The notes under the pieces: generated by a model
The model's input: the letters and a program-made list of their open reading frames with translations, nothing else
The model's database searches: none
Told to the model about the DNA's origin: nothing
Position numbers and translations under genes: made by a program
In this document: positions 8,438 to 16,979 of the stretch, piece by piece
Layout: each line of letters opens with the position of its first letter
Numbering within the stretch: the first letter of the stretch is position 1
Source of the DNA: an uncultured Psychrosphaera sp.
GTDB lineage: Bacteria; Pseudomonadota; Gammaproteobacteria; Enterobacterales; Alteromonadaceae
DNA: 64,000 nt
Reading direction: 5' to 3'
Assembly (NCBI RefSeq): GCF_947500655.1
Contig: NZ_CANMSK010000014.1
Span: 1 to 64,000 of the forward strand

Positions 8438-9175
8438 ATGGAATTGAGAATAAAAAATTGGTCGTTTGTTGAAACTTCAAATTTAACTAAGTTTAATTGT
8501 TGTAATATGACTAACACTCATATTGTAAATTCTTTAGATATAAAAGATATACCTTCATTATCAGTTATTCCTAGAATGAAGAAAAGACGTTTAAGTACGT
8601 TTAGTCAATTAGCATTATCAACGGCCTTAGACATCACTATTGAAAGTGATTGTGTGTCCGTTTTTTCATCCAGACATGGCGATTTACATAAAACGAATCA
8701 ACTGCTGAAAGTTGTAGCAGGTGAGGAAGCGCTTTCACCTACCCAATTTAGTCTTTCTGTACATAATGCTGTGAGTGGTCAGTTTGGTATTTTAACGAAT
8801 AATAAAGCGGCTTCAAGTGTTATTGCCGGAGGTATTAATAGTTTTCATTATGCGCTTATAGAAGCTTATGCTCTACTGCTTGAAAATGAAGAAGTTCTAG
8901 TTGTTCATACCGATACTGAATTACCAGAAAATTACAGTCAATTTGAAGATGAACTTCAAGTATCACATAGTTTAGCTATATTATTATCTCGTATAGAAGG
9001 GGTTCCTTTGCAGTTAACGCCTATAGATACATCTGGTGTAATAAGTGATCCTAAACTCACCCCTGAAAAAGTATTACCCCAAGCTATCCAATTTTTTAAT
9101 TACTTAATTAGTGATGATACTGAGATTGAAATTTCTAATAAATGGAAGTGGAATAAAACTAATGATAAAAATTAA
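8438..9175 (+). CDS. apeC: Beta-ketoacyl synthase chain-length factor (ApeC-like)
   Basis: This 245-residue protein resembles the N-terminal half of a ketosynthase (Ketoacyl-synt_2 type). It has SVHNAVSGQFGI and the nucleophile-elbow-like region AASSVIAGGINSFHYALIEA, but serine/alanine instead of the active-site cysteine, and no C-terminal domain with the two histidines. This is the build of the APE chain-length factor, which pairs with a true KS; the likely partner is the KS at 21095. TGAGG lies five bases before the ATG. It opens the 20-gene operon; the next gene overlaps its end. Confidence 0.85.
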   Translation: MELRIKNWSFVETSNLTKFNCCNMTNTHIVNSLDIKDIPSLSVIPRMKKRRLSTFSQLALSTALDITIESDCVSVFSSRHGDLHKTNQLLKVVAGEEALSPTQFSLSVHNAVSGQFGILTNNKAASSVIAGGINSFHYALIEAYALLLENEEVLVVHTDTELPENYSQFEDELQVSHSLAILLSRIEGVPLQLTPIDTSGVISDPKLTPEKVLPQAIQFFNYLISDDTEIEISNKWKWNKTNDKN

Positions 9176-9929
9176 TAAAATTTGGCGACAATTTGCAACT
9201 ATTTTTTGTTTTTCTACTTTTGCATTTGGCTCGTTTTTTCTATCGTTTTTGGTATTCCCATTACAACGTATATTTGTGAGTAAAAATAAACGTAAAAGAA
9301 CGGCCCAATTAACAGTGCATTATTCTTTTCGGATGTTTATAAAGTTAATGAGTTCTCTAGGTGTCTTAAAAGTTGATACGCTAGGTGTTAAGGATTTTAA
9401 TGATATTAAAGGAAAGGTTATTATTGCTAATCATCCATCATTGATTGATGTTGTAGTGTTAATAGCTAGCATAAAAAATGCTGATTGCATTGTAAAAAAT
9501 GAATTATTTAAAAATAGATTGTTAAAAGGGGTGTTTGACGCGACAGGTTATATTAGTAATTCAGACCCTGAACTATTGATTGCTGCATGTAAATCATCCT
9601 TGGATAGTGGCAATAATATAATTATATTCCCAGAAGGAACCCGAAGTGAAAAGGGAAGAGATATCACCTTTAAAAGGGGGGCTGCTAACATAGCAATTAG
9701 ATGTCGAGCCCATTTCTTACCATTAGAAATTTCGGTTTCGCCAAGTACATTATCAAAAGAAGATAAATGGTTCAGTACACCAGAGAGAAAATTTGATTTT
9801 GTTCTGAAAACCAATGAAGAAATCGACTTATCAAGCTATTTTGATGAACCCAATTTACCATTAGCTATTCGACAGGTAACAGCTGATGTTGAAAGCTATT
9901 TTAAAAGGAAACTGCAGTACAATGAGTGA
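9162..9929 (+). CDS. PlsC-type 1-acylglycerol-3-phosphate acyltransferase family protein
   Basis: The protein carries the PlsC/LPLAT motifs NHPSLID near residue 88 and FPEGTR near 155, with an N-terminal membrane segment (IFCFSTFAFGSFFLSFLVF). In APE clusters an enzyme of this family (the ApeD position) is thought to acylate a lipid with the polyene or a fatty acid; the substrate is not deducible here. I set the start at the ATG at 9162 (255 residues), preceded by GGAAGTGGA and overlapping the previous stop by 14 bases; the frame is open 51 bases further upstream without a ribosome site. Confidence 0.88.
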   Translation: MIKINKIWRQFATIFCFSTFAFGSFFLSFLVFPLQRIFVSKNKRKRTAQLTVHYSFRMFIKLMSSLGVLKVDTLGVKDFNDIKGKVIIANHPSLIDVVVLIASIKNADCIVKNELFKNRLLKGVFDATGYISNSDPELLIAACKSSLDSGNNIIIFPEGTRSEKGRDITFKRGAANIAIRCRAHFLPLEISVSPSTLSKEDKWFSTPERKFDFVLKTNEEIDLSSYFDEPNLPLAIRQVTADVESYFKRKLQYNE

Positions 9930-10176
9930 GATAAAAGTAGAATTAAAAAAACTAATTATTGATGTTCTAGATCTTGAAGATGTCAGTGTTAGTGAAATCA
10001 TAGATGATGAGCCTCTTTTTGTTGACGGCTTAGGATTAGATTCAATTGATGCCCTTGAATTAGGACTCGCTATCAAGAAAGAATATGGCATTAAGCTAGA
10101 TGCAAACTCAGAAGATACAAAACGTCATTTTGCTTCAATAAATGCGTTAGCTGAATTTATAACAAGTCAATCATAG
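9922..10176 (+). CDS. apeE: Acyl carrier protein 1 of the aryl polyene cluster
   Basis: This 84-residue acidic helical protein has the phosphopantetheine site GLGLDSIDALEL near residue 38, where the serine takes the prosthetic group. The ATG at 9922 follows AAGGAA and overlaps the preceding gene by eight bases. In APE synthesis one ACP carries the aryl starter or growing chain; which of the two here does which cannot be read from sequence. The symbol follows the order of characterised ape clusters. Confidence 0.88.
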   Translation: MSEIKVELKKLIIDVLDLEDVSVSEIIDDEPLFVDGLGLDSIDALELGLAIKKEYGIKLDANSEDTKRHFASINALAEFITSQS

Positions 10177-10187
10177 GAAGTTTATTC

Positions 10188-10439
10188 ATGAAAAGTAAAG
10201 AAGAAGTATTCACGGCACTAAAAACAATTTTAGTTGATGATTTTGAAATTGATGCTGATGAAATTACGTTAGAAGCAAACTTATATGAAGAATTGGACTT
10301 AGATAGCATAGATGCAGTTGATCTGGTTGTTAAGTTACGTGATATCACGGGTCAAAAAATTGAGCCTGAAATATTTAAACAAGTAAGAACTGTTCAAAAT
10401 GTTGTTGATGAAGTCTACGCATTAGTATCTGCTAACTAA
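10188..10439 (+). CDS. apeF: Acyl carrier protein 2 of the aryl polyene cluster
   Basis: This second ACP has 83 residues and the attachment site ELDLDSIDAVDL near residue 40. It starts 11 bases after the first ACP with GGAAG ahead of the ATG. The two ACPs differ clearly outside the helix II motif, which supports separate roles. The next gene's ATG directly follows its stop codon. Confidence 0.88.
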   Translation: MKSKEEVFTALKTILVDDFEIDADEITLEANLYEELDLDSIDAVDLVVKLRDITGQKIEPEIFKQVRTVQNVVDEVYALVSAN

Positions 10440-10988
10440 ATGAATTCAAACCTGTTTAAAATACTGATTTTTATACTTATTGCTTGCTACCCACTTTTTA
10501 TATTTATGGGGTTGAAAGAGGTAGGTGTTAGGTTTGCTGGATTAGTATTTACAGTTTTGTTAGTTGCTCGTGTCTTTATGGGGATGCGTAGTGTTAGTTA
10601 TTTTGTATTAGCGTTGCTAGGATTTATTCCAATACTGTATGCGATTATATCTAATGATGTTATTGGATTAAAATTTTATCCAGTGGTCATTAGTTTGTCT
10701 ATGTTGGCAATGTTCTCTTATTCATTATATAGCCCTCCAACAATGGTGGAACGAATTGCTCGTCTTACGGAGCCTGATTTGCCGCCATCTGGCGTTGAAT
10801 ATACTCGTAAGGTAACGATTGTTTGGTGCATATTTTTCATATTGAATGCGTGTTGTGCGTTTTATACCGCAATGTACAGTTCAATGGAAATATGGACGTT
10901 ATATAATGGATTAGTTTCTTATATATTGATGGGATGTTTAATGGCTGTTGAATGGCTAGTTCGGTTGAGAGTTAAATCTCGTGGTTGA
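10440..10988 (+). CDS. Integral membrane protein of the aryl polyene cluster (COG4648-like)
   Basis: The product has 182 residues and about five or six hydrophobic segments (for example ILIFILIACYPLFIFMG and FVLALLGFIPILYAII) with a cytoplasmic loop containing PPTMVERIARLTEPDLPPSG. That loop and the position between the ACPs and the AMP-ligase match the conserved membrane protein of APE clusters (ApeG position). Its biochemical role is unknown. The start codon abuts the previous stop, so translation is probably coupled. Confidence 0.75.
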   Translation: MNSNLFKILIFILIACYPLFIFMGLKEVGVRFAGLVFTVLLVARVFMGMRSVSYFVLALLGFIPILYAIISNDVIGLKFYPVVISLSMLAMFSYSLYSPPTMVERIARLTEPDLPPSGVEYTRKVTIVWCIFFILNACCAFYTAMYSSMEIWTLYNGLVSYILMGCLMAVEWLVRLRVKSRG

Positions 10989-12333
10989 TAATGTGTCTAT
11001 GTATATTTATAGAGCCTCTCAAACTGCTGGTATGCATTCTTCTGTTGGATTTATATCTTATAGTGACTGGTGTAAAAAAGTTAACCACCTCGCGGCCAAA
11101 TATCGGAAATCGGATGCGGAAAATTGGCTGCTATTTGATATAGATAGTTATCAATTTTCACTTCAGTTTTTTGCAATGTTAGTGGCTGGGAAGAATGTTT
11201 TTTTACCACCAAATCAACAACCAGAAACTATTAAACAATTAGAAAAATTGGTTGATGCAAACAGTAGCGATATATTCGATAGTTCCATGAATTTAATTAT
11301 TACTGAGAATGAGTCCGCTGAATTTGCAATTAATAAGCAACAGCAAGTGACAATTTTTACGTCTGGTTCATCAGGTCAACCTAAATTAATCGTTAAGCAT
11401 GTTTGGCAATTATTAAATGAAATAAATGAATTGCAACAACTTTGGGGCGAGGAAGTAGATGAGCAAATCACTTTGTCTTTTGTTTCTCATCAACATATTT
11501 ATGGTTTGTTATTTAGATTAATGTGGCCTGTTTTAAGTCATAGAGATTTGGTTGTAGAACAATTTGAATACCCAGAACATCTAGTGGCAAAAGCTCTAGA
11601 GTTTAATCGGTCCATTTGCATCGTGGGCAGTCCTGCACACTTTACTCGTCTTGTTGGAAACAACGTTTTAGCTGATTTGAATGATTCATTAGGCTTGATT
11701 TTTTCATCGGGAGGTAATTTGCCCACGGATAAAGCCGTTGCCTTGAATCATGAGTTAAGCGTAAATATTGTAGAAGTATTTGGTAGCTCAGAAACTGGTG
11801 GGATAGGATGGCGACAACAAGCTGAACCTCATTGCACTCAATGGCAGCCATTTTCTACTGTTAAAGTAAGTTACGATACTAAAAGCCAACAATTAAAGAT
11901 CAAATCAAATTATTTGCAAGATGTTGATAGTTGGTATCTATGCGATGACCGTATTGATTTAGATGAAAATGGTAAATTTAATTTACTCGGCCGAATTGAT
12001 CGAATTGTTAAAATAGAAGAAAAACGTTTGTCATTAGACGAAATGGAACAACAACTCTCAGCTCATACTTTTGTTAAAAATGTTTTTGTAACACTATTAC
12101 AAAATACTAGGGTGCAAGTTGTGGCAGCTGTTGAATTGTCTGAGTTAGGACAAGAAAAATTAGCTTTAGATGGTAAGTTAGCCATTAACAATCAGTTGAA
12201 AAGTCATTTAACTCAAACGTTTGAAAGAGTGACATTACCTAAAAAATGGCGCTATGTAGATACTCTACCTTACAATGCGCAAGGAAAACTCATTAAGTCA
12301 GAAGTAGAAGAGATGTTTAATCATGGTAATTAA
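10981..12333 (+). CDS. apeH: Acyl-AMP ligase (aryl starter activation)
   Basis: The protein belongs to the ANL adenylating superfamily: phosphate loop TSGSSGQPKLIVKH near residue 128, A5 motif VFGSSETGG near 263, hinge GRIDRIVKIEEKRLS near 336, and C-terminal catalytic lysine in YNAQGKL near 438. In APE pathways this ligase activates the aromatic acid and loads an ACP. At 450 residues it is shorter than typical CoA ligases. The annotated start is GTG overlapping the previous gene by eight bases; an ATG six codons later is an alternative. Confidence 0.88.
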   Translation: MVDNVSMYIYRASQTAGMHSSVGFISYSDWCKKVNHLAAKYRKSDAENWLLFDIDSYQFSLQFFAMLVAGKNVFLPPNQQPETIKQLEKLVDANSSDIFDSSMNLIITENESAEFAINKQQQVTIFTSGSSGQPKLIVKHVWQLLNEINELQQLWGEEVDEQITLSFVSHQHIYGLLFRLMWPVLSHRDLVVEQFEYPEHLVAKALEFNRSICIVGSPAHFTRLVGNNVLADLNDSLGLIFSSGGNLPTDKAVALNHELSVNIVEVFGSSETGGIGWRQQAEPHCTQWQPFSTVKVSYDTKSQQLKIKSNYLQDVDSWYLCDDRIDLDENGKFNLLGRIDRIVKIEEKRLSLDEMEQQLSAHTFVKNVFVTLLQNTRVQVVAAVELSELGQEKLALDGKLAINNQLKSHLTQTFERVTLPKKWRYVDTLPYNAQGKLIKSEVEEMFNHGN

Positions 12334-12664
12334 TCCAACGATAACTGAAGTTATGGAAGAAGAAAATGGTTGTAAATTAGCATTGTTTATACCTAAAGAT
12401 TTGGAATATTTTTCAGGGCATTTTAATGGCTCCCCAATCCTAGCCGGTGTCGTCCAACTTGACTGGGCTATAAAATTTGCTAAGGAATATTTACCTTTTG
12501 ATAGTTTTATATTTGACCGAGTTGAGGTGTTAAAGTTTCAGGTGATCATACAGCCTGAAGATAATGTTATTCTGGAACTAATTAAAGTATCAGAGAAGAA
12601 ATTTAAATTTTCATATATTTCAAATAAAGGGAAACATGCATTCGGGCGGGTTATTTTAAAATGA
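12323..12664 (+). CDS. apeI: Hotdog-fold 3-hydroxyacyl-ACP dehydratase (ApeI-like)
   Basis: This 113-residue FabA/FabZ-like protein keeps the catalytic histidine in FSGHFNGSPILAGVVQLDW, which corresponds to the HFPGxP motif. It should remove water from the 3-hydroxy intermediate in each elongation round, pairing with the ApeP-like subunit at 22308. It overlaps the AMP-ligase by 11 bases. It is about 40 residues shorter than FabZ. Confidence 0.85.
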   Translation: MVINPTITEVMEEENGCKLALFIPKDLEYFSGHFNGSPILAGVVQLDWAIKFAKEYLPFDSFIFDRVEVLKFQVIIQPEDNVILELIKVSEKKFKFSYISNKGKHAFGRVILK

Positions 12665-13407
12665 ATTTGTCTGGATATTGTTTCATAATACCGAATTATA
12701 ACCATCACTTAAAAATAGAAGAGACCATACAAGAGTTAAGTGGTTTTGATATACCTATTATTATTATTGATGATGGTAGTGATCAGCAAACTAAAGATGT
12801 GCTCAATCAAGTAATAAAGCATTTTAGTTGCGTATCTATGATCACCCACGAAAAGAACCAAGGCAAAGGGGCTGCGGTAATTAATGGTTTAGTCAAAGCC
12901 CGTGAGATTGGTTGCACACATGGAATTCAAGTTGATGCAGATGGGCAACATAATTTATTAGATATTAAAAAGCTAATAAAATGCTCAAACGATTTTCCAA
13001 AAGCACTCGTCAGTGGGCGCCCTATTTATGATGATTCCGTTCCTAAGAGTCGCTTGTATGGCCGATATATAACGCATTTTTGGGTTTGGGTTGAGACACT
13101 ATCGTTTAAAGTTATTGATAGTATGTGTGGTTTTAGAGTTTATCCAGTTGAAGCTAGTGTGAAGCTAATTAATGATGTGAAAATTGGTACAGGAATGGAT
13201 TTTGATACCGATATAATGGTGCGATTATTCTGGCGTAATGTTGAGATGAAGTTTATAGCAACTAAAGTGATTTACCCAGAAGACGGGTTATCACATTTTA
13301 ATGCGTTGAATGACAATATATTAATCTCTTGGCTACATACTAGGTTGTTTTTTAAGATGTTATTGATTTTTCCTTATTTAATTTTAAACAAATGGAGAAA
13401 AAATTAG
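12661..13407 (+). CDS. Glycosyltransferase family 2 protein
   Basis: The 248-residue GT-A enzyme starts with the nucleotide-sugar fold CFIIPNYNHH and IIIIDDGSD. It then has NQGKGAAVINGLVKA and the metal-binding QVDADGQH near residue 100, all standard for GT2. A hydrophobic C-terminus (KMLLIFPYLIL) suggests membrane contact. It overlaps the dehydratase by four bases. The acceptor is presumably the aryl polyene lipid or its carrier, but that is inference from context. Confidence 0.88.
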   Translation: MNLSGYCFIIPNYNHHLKIEETIQELSGFDIPIIIIDDGSDQQTKDVLNQVIKHFSCVSMITHEKNQGKGAAVINGLVKAREIGCTHGIQVDADGQHNLLDIKKLIKCSNDFPKALVSGRPIYDDSVPKSRLYGRYITHFWVWVETLSFKVIDSMCGFRVYPVEASVKLINDVKIGTGMDFDTDIMVRLFWRNVEMKFIATKVIYPEDGLSHFNALNDNILISWLHTRLFFKMLLIFPYLILNKWRKN

Positions 13408-13408
13408 A

Positions 13409-14353
13409 ATGGATGAAAAACAACGTCATTGGTCTGCAACTGAAGAACGAGGCAGCTCATTAGGAATAAAATTATTAGCATTTGTTTACCGCTATTTAGG
13501 TCGTTGGTTATGCAAGTTACTCTTAGTGCCAATTATTTTTTATTTCTACCTTTCTGGTAAAGTTGCACGTAAAGCATCAATCGATTATCTAACCAAATCA
13601 AAAGCTAACGGGGTAAATGTTACACCGAGTTTCTGGGGTGGCTTTAAACACTTTATGCAATTTGGTTATTCTATTTTAGATAAAATTGATGTGTTAATTA
13701 ACCATATCGATTTAGACGATTTGGTCTTTGAAGGTCAAGAACATTTAGATGAGTTATATAACAAAGGGCAGGGGTGTATTTTATTTGGCTCTCACCTAGG
13801 GACCTTAGAAATTTGTCGAACCATAGGCCGTAGACGTAGAAATAAACGCATTAATGTTTTGGTATCAACTCCTCACGCGAACAAAATAAATCAACTTTTA
13901 AAAAATTTAGATCCAACTGTCGATGTTGATTTAATTCAAGTCACAGAATTTGGTGTCGACCTTGCCATTATACTTAAAGAACGAATTGAGTTAGGTGAGA
14001 TGGTGGTTATTGTTGGTGATAGAACATCAATCAGTAATTTTGGCCGTGTGCATTACGTTAACTTTATTGGTCATCCTGCACCTTTTGGTGAAGGTCCATT
14101 TGTTTTAGCTGGGTTGTTAGATTGCCCGGTTTTATTATTATTTTGTTTAAAAGATGATTCTAAATTTAAGATCATTTTTGAGCCTTTTGCTCAAACATTA
14201 AAATATCCTAGAAAAGATAGAAAAGAGTTATTGGATGGTGCAATAACAGAGTATGCAAAACGACTTGAATATTATTGTGGTCAATATCCTTTGCAGTGGT
14301 TTAATTTTTATGACTTTTGGCTGGAAGATTCCAAGGAAAAGTTAATTAAGTAA
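13409..14353 (+). CDS. LpxL/HtrB-like lauroyl-type acyltransferase
   Basis: The protein has an N-terminal membrane anchor (LLLVPIIFYFYLSG) and the HxxxxE catalytic motif in GSHLGTLEICR near residue 128, like lipid A late acyltransferases. A later segment, VVIVGDRTSI, also fits the family. In known clusters a GT2 and an acyltransferase of this kind are combined (ApeJ); here they are two adjacent genes one base apart. Probable role: adding a fatty acyl or polyene chain to the lipid anchor. Confidence 0.82.
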   Translation: MDEKQRHWSATEERGSSLGIKLLAFVYRYLGRWLCKLLLVPIIFYFYLSGKVARKASIDYLTKSKANGVNVTPSFWGGFKHFMQFGYSILDKIDVLINHIDLDDLVFEGQEHLDELYNKGQGCILFGSHLGTLEICRTIGRRRRNKRINVLVSTPHANKINQLLKNLDPTVDVDLIQVTEFGVDLAIILKERIELGEMVVIVGDRTSISNFGRVHYVNFIGHPAPFGEGPFVLAGLLDCPVLLLFCLKDDSKFKIIFEPFAQTLKYPRKDRKELLDGAITEYAKRLEYYCGQYPLQWFNFYDFWLEDSKEKLIK

Positions 14354-15918
14354 TGGAGAAATTTGTGAGTTCTAACAATATAAAAGAAGTTGTTTTTGGT
14401 GACGATAGAATATCAATAGAAGATATAGTAGCTATTTCAAAATCTGAAGCAAATGTTGCATTGTCAACTTCAGATGATTTTAAATTAAGAATAGATTCAG
14501 CTGTAACGTTTTTAGATGATTTACTTGATGAAGATGGTGTTATTTATGGTGTAACAACTGGTTATGGTGACTCTTGTACGGTAGATGTGCCTGTATCTAT
14601 GGCAACTGAATTACCATTACACCTTACCCGTTTTCATGGTTGTGGTATGGGAGCTCCGTTTTCGGAACAACAATCAAAAGCTATTTTAGCTACTCGTCTT
14701 TGTTCTTTGGGACAGGGCTATTCTGGTGTTAGCTGGCCGTTATTGAATCAACTTACTGGATTTATCAATAAAGATATTTTACCAGTGATCCCTCAAGAGG
14801 GTTCTGTTGGGGCAAGTGGCGACCTAACGCCTTTATCTTATGTTGCTGCTTGTATGATAGGTGAGCGAGATGTTTATTATAAAGGTGATGTTGTTAGTGC
14901 CGAACAAGCAATAAAGCTAGAGAATATGTCTCCTTTGGTATTAAGGCCTAAAGAAGGCTTGGCTATGATGAATGGTACAGCTGTTATGACAGCAATGGCC
15001 TGTCTTGCATACAGCCGAGCTGAATATTTAATTAAATTGTGTAGCCGAATTACTGCTTTTACTAGTTTAGCGCTTAAAGGAAACTCTAATCATTTTGATG
15101 ATATTTTGTTTAGTGTTAAACCTCACCCAGGACAACAAGAAGTTGCAAGTTGGATCCGAAACGATTTGAATCACCATGAGCATCCACGAAATTCAAAACG
15201 TTTACAAGATAGATATTCGGTTAGATGTGCACCACATATTATAGGCGCTCTTCAAGATAGTATGCCTTGGTTACGAAGCATGATTGAGAACGAATTAAAC
15301 AGTGCAAACGATAATCCAATTATTGATGGTGTTGGTGAGCATGTATTACATGGTGGTCACTTTTATGGTGGTCATATCGCGTTAGCTATGGATACCTTAA
15401 AAAACTGTATCGCTAACTTAGCTGATTTAGTTGATCGTCAAATGGCACTATTAATGGATACTAAATTCAATAATGGCTTACCGGCAAATTTATCTGCGGC
15501 TAAAGGCGAGCGTCGTTATATTAATCACGGATTTAAAGCGGTACAAATTGGTACGTCAGCTTGGACTGCAGAAGCATTGAAACATACTATGCCGGCCAGT
15601 GTATTTTCTCGTTCTACTGAATGTCACAATCAAGATAAAGTGAGCATGGGAACGATAGCATCAAGAGATTGCCTAAGAGTATTAGATTTAACCGAGCAAG
15701 TTGTTGCTGCTGGATTATTATCTTCAGCCCAAGGGGTTAGATTACGTATTGAGCAGAATGAGTTATCAGCTGCAACATTAAGTAAAGACCTTGCATCAAT
15801 GTTAGATATTATTAGTACTGATTTTGAATTACTTGTTGAAGACAGAGCTTTAGAGTCAGATTTAAGACAAACTGTAAGCAAGATTCAATCTAAGTACTGG
15901 GATTTATATAATGGCTGA
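14353..15918 (+). CDS. Aromatic amino acid ammonia-lyase (HAL/TAL family)
   Basis: The enzyme belongs to the MIO-dependent lyase family. The prosthetic group is formed from Ala154-Ser155-Gly156 in GSVGASGDLTPLSYVA, and the tyrosine region GVTTGYGD near residue 64 is present. The 521 residues match family length. The substrate-selectivity segment reads LTRFHGCGMG, unlike the SHAAG I associate with histidine lyases, and no hut genes are nearby. An aromatic acid such as coumarate or cinnamate as polyene starter is therefore likely but unproven. The ATG overlaps the previous stop; a GTG at 14365, five bases after GGAGA, may be the true start. Confidence 0.88.
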   Translation: MEKFVSSNNIKEVVFGDDRISIEDIVAISKSEANVALSTSDDFKLRIDSAVTFLDDLLDEDGVIYGVTTGYGDSCTVDVPVSMATELPLHLTRFHGCGMGAPFSEQQSKAILATRLCSLGQGYSGVSWPLLNQLTGFINKDILPVIPQEGSVGASGDLTPLSYVAACMIGERDVYYKGDVVSAEQAIKLENMSPLVLRPKEGLAMMNGTAVMTAMACLAYSRAEYLIKLCSRITAFTSLALKGNSNHFDDILFSVKPHPGQQEVASWIRNDLNHHEHPRNSKRLQDRYSVRCAPHIIGALQDSMPWLRSMIENELNSANDNPIIDGVGEHVLHGGHFYGGHIALAMDTLKNCIANLADLVDRQMALLMDTKFNNGLPANLSAAKGERRYINHGFKAVQIGTSAWTAEALKHTMPASVFSRSTECHNQDKVSMGTIASRDCLRVLDLTEQVVAAGLLSSAQGVRLRIEQNELSAATLSKDLASMLDIISTDFELLVEDRALESDLRQTVSKIQSKYWDLYNG

Positions 15919-16351
15919 AGTACCGACAAAAAAACCAAAAGCACTTGAAACTGCTATTGTGATTGATGTGCCATTTTATGATGTGGATGCTATGCATGTT
16001 GTTTGGCATGGTAACTATGTTAAGTATCTTGAAGTTGCAAGGTGTGCACTAATGGACACACTGGACTTTAATTATGCTCAAATGGAACAGTCGGGCTATA
16101 TTTGGCCAATCGTGGATATGCGGATCAAGTACATAGGATCCGCTTTATTTACGCAAAAGATTAAAGTTTTAGCCACTATTGTTGAATATGAGAACCGCAT
16201 AAAAATAGAGTATGTGATCACAGATACTGAAACAGGTAATGTATTAACAAAAGCCTACACAGTTCAGGTTGCACTTTCTACTGCAAGCAAGGAAATGTTG
16301 TATTCGACACCTAATGTGATGCTAGAAAAGCTTGGTGTCGCTAATGACTAG
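15911..16351 (+). CDS. apeK: 4HBT-family acyl thioesterase (ApeK-like)
   Basis: This 146-residue hotdog thioesterase has the signature YDVDAMHVVWHGNYVKYLEVAR near residue 30, with the aspartate of the 4-hydroxybenzoyl-CoA and YbgC type. In APE pathways a thioesterase of this class releases or proofreads acyl groups from the ACP. It overlaps the ammonia-lyase gene by eight bases. Confidence 0.87.
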   Translation: MAEVPTKKPKALETAIVIDVPFYDVDAMHVVWHGNYVKYLEVARCALMDTLDFNYAQMEQSGYIWPIVDMRIKYIGSALFTQKIKVLATIVEYENRIKIEYVITDTETGNVLTKAYTVQVALSTASKEMLYSTPNVMLEKLGVAND

Positions 16352-16979
16352 ACTTTGCTTATATATCCTGTTGCCTCTTTTTTATTTGTCGTTTAGCGCT
16401 AGCGGAATTGCTAGCGTAGACTTATCTCAATTTAAGCCAATAACAAATGAGCAACAATTACCAAAATTATTAATGTCCAATCTACATAGGGCAAGTTTTG
16501 TTCAGACAAAAAAGTTAGCCGCATTAAAAAGACCGATTATCTCCTCTGGTGAGTTAGTCGTGAATAAAGATTTAGGTTTACTTTGGTATACAGAAAAGCC
16601 ACTTAATTCGATTTTAAAAATCACGAAAGATGGCATATATGATATTGAATCAAATTTTAATCCGATTAAGCAAACCGTTGTAACTAATAATCAAAGCTTT
16701 AATGAATTTTTATTCGCTGTTTTAAATTTAAATTGGCAGTTTATTCAACACGAGTTTAGGATTTATCAGTCAATTCAAGAACCTAAAGAGTTTTTGTTGT
16801 TACCGGTTAATTCTGAGATGTCGAAAGTCTTTTCTAATTTTAGAATGATGGTGGGCGATCAAATTGAACAGATAATTTTGTGGGAAAATAATAGTAATAA
16901 AACGACTATTGAGTTTACTAACTTACCCACATCAGCTTTGTCTAAAAAGGAATTAGAATACTTTGTATTGGACAAATAA
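16344..16979 (+). CDS. LolA-like periplasmic outer-membrane lipid/lipoprotein carrier
   Basis: A signal peptide (CLYILLPLFYLSFSASGIAS) is followed by a LolA-type fold with ASFVQTKKLAALKRPIISSGELVV and LLWYTEKPL. These match the LolA pattern of a hydrophobic half-barrel that shields acyl chains. In APE clusters the homologue (ApeL position) is thought to carry the lipid across the periplasm. The ATG at 16344 overlaps the previous stop (ATGACTAG), giving 211 residues; the open frame extends four codons upstream. Confidence 0.82.
   Translation: MTRLCLYILLPLFYLSFSASGIASVDLSQFKPITNEQQLPKLLMSNLHRASFVQTKKLAALKRPIISSGELVVNKDLGLLWYTEKPLNSILKITKDGIYDIESNFNPIKQTVVTNNQSFNEFLFAVLNLNWQFIQHEFRIYQSIQEPKEFLLLPVNSEMSKVFSNFRMMVGDQIEQIILWENNSNKTTIEFTNLPTSALSKKELEYFVLDK

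Noticed and set aside
8438..9175. Truncated or broken ketosynthase
   Set aside because: Its short length and lack of active-site cysteine and histidines are normal for the APE chain-length factor, and the reading frame is intact and in operon.
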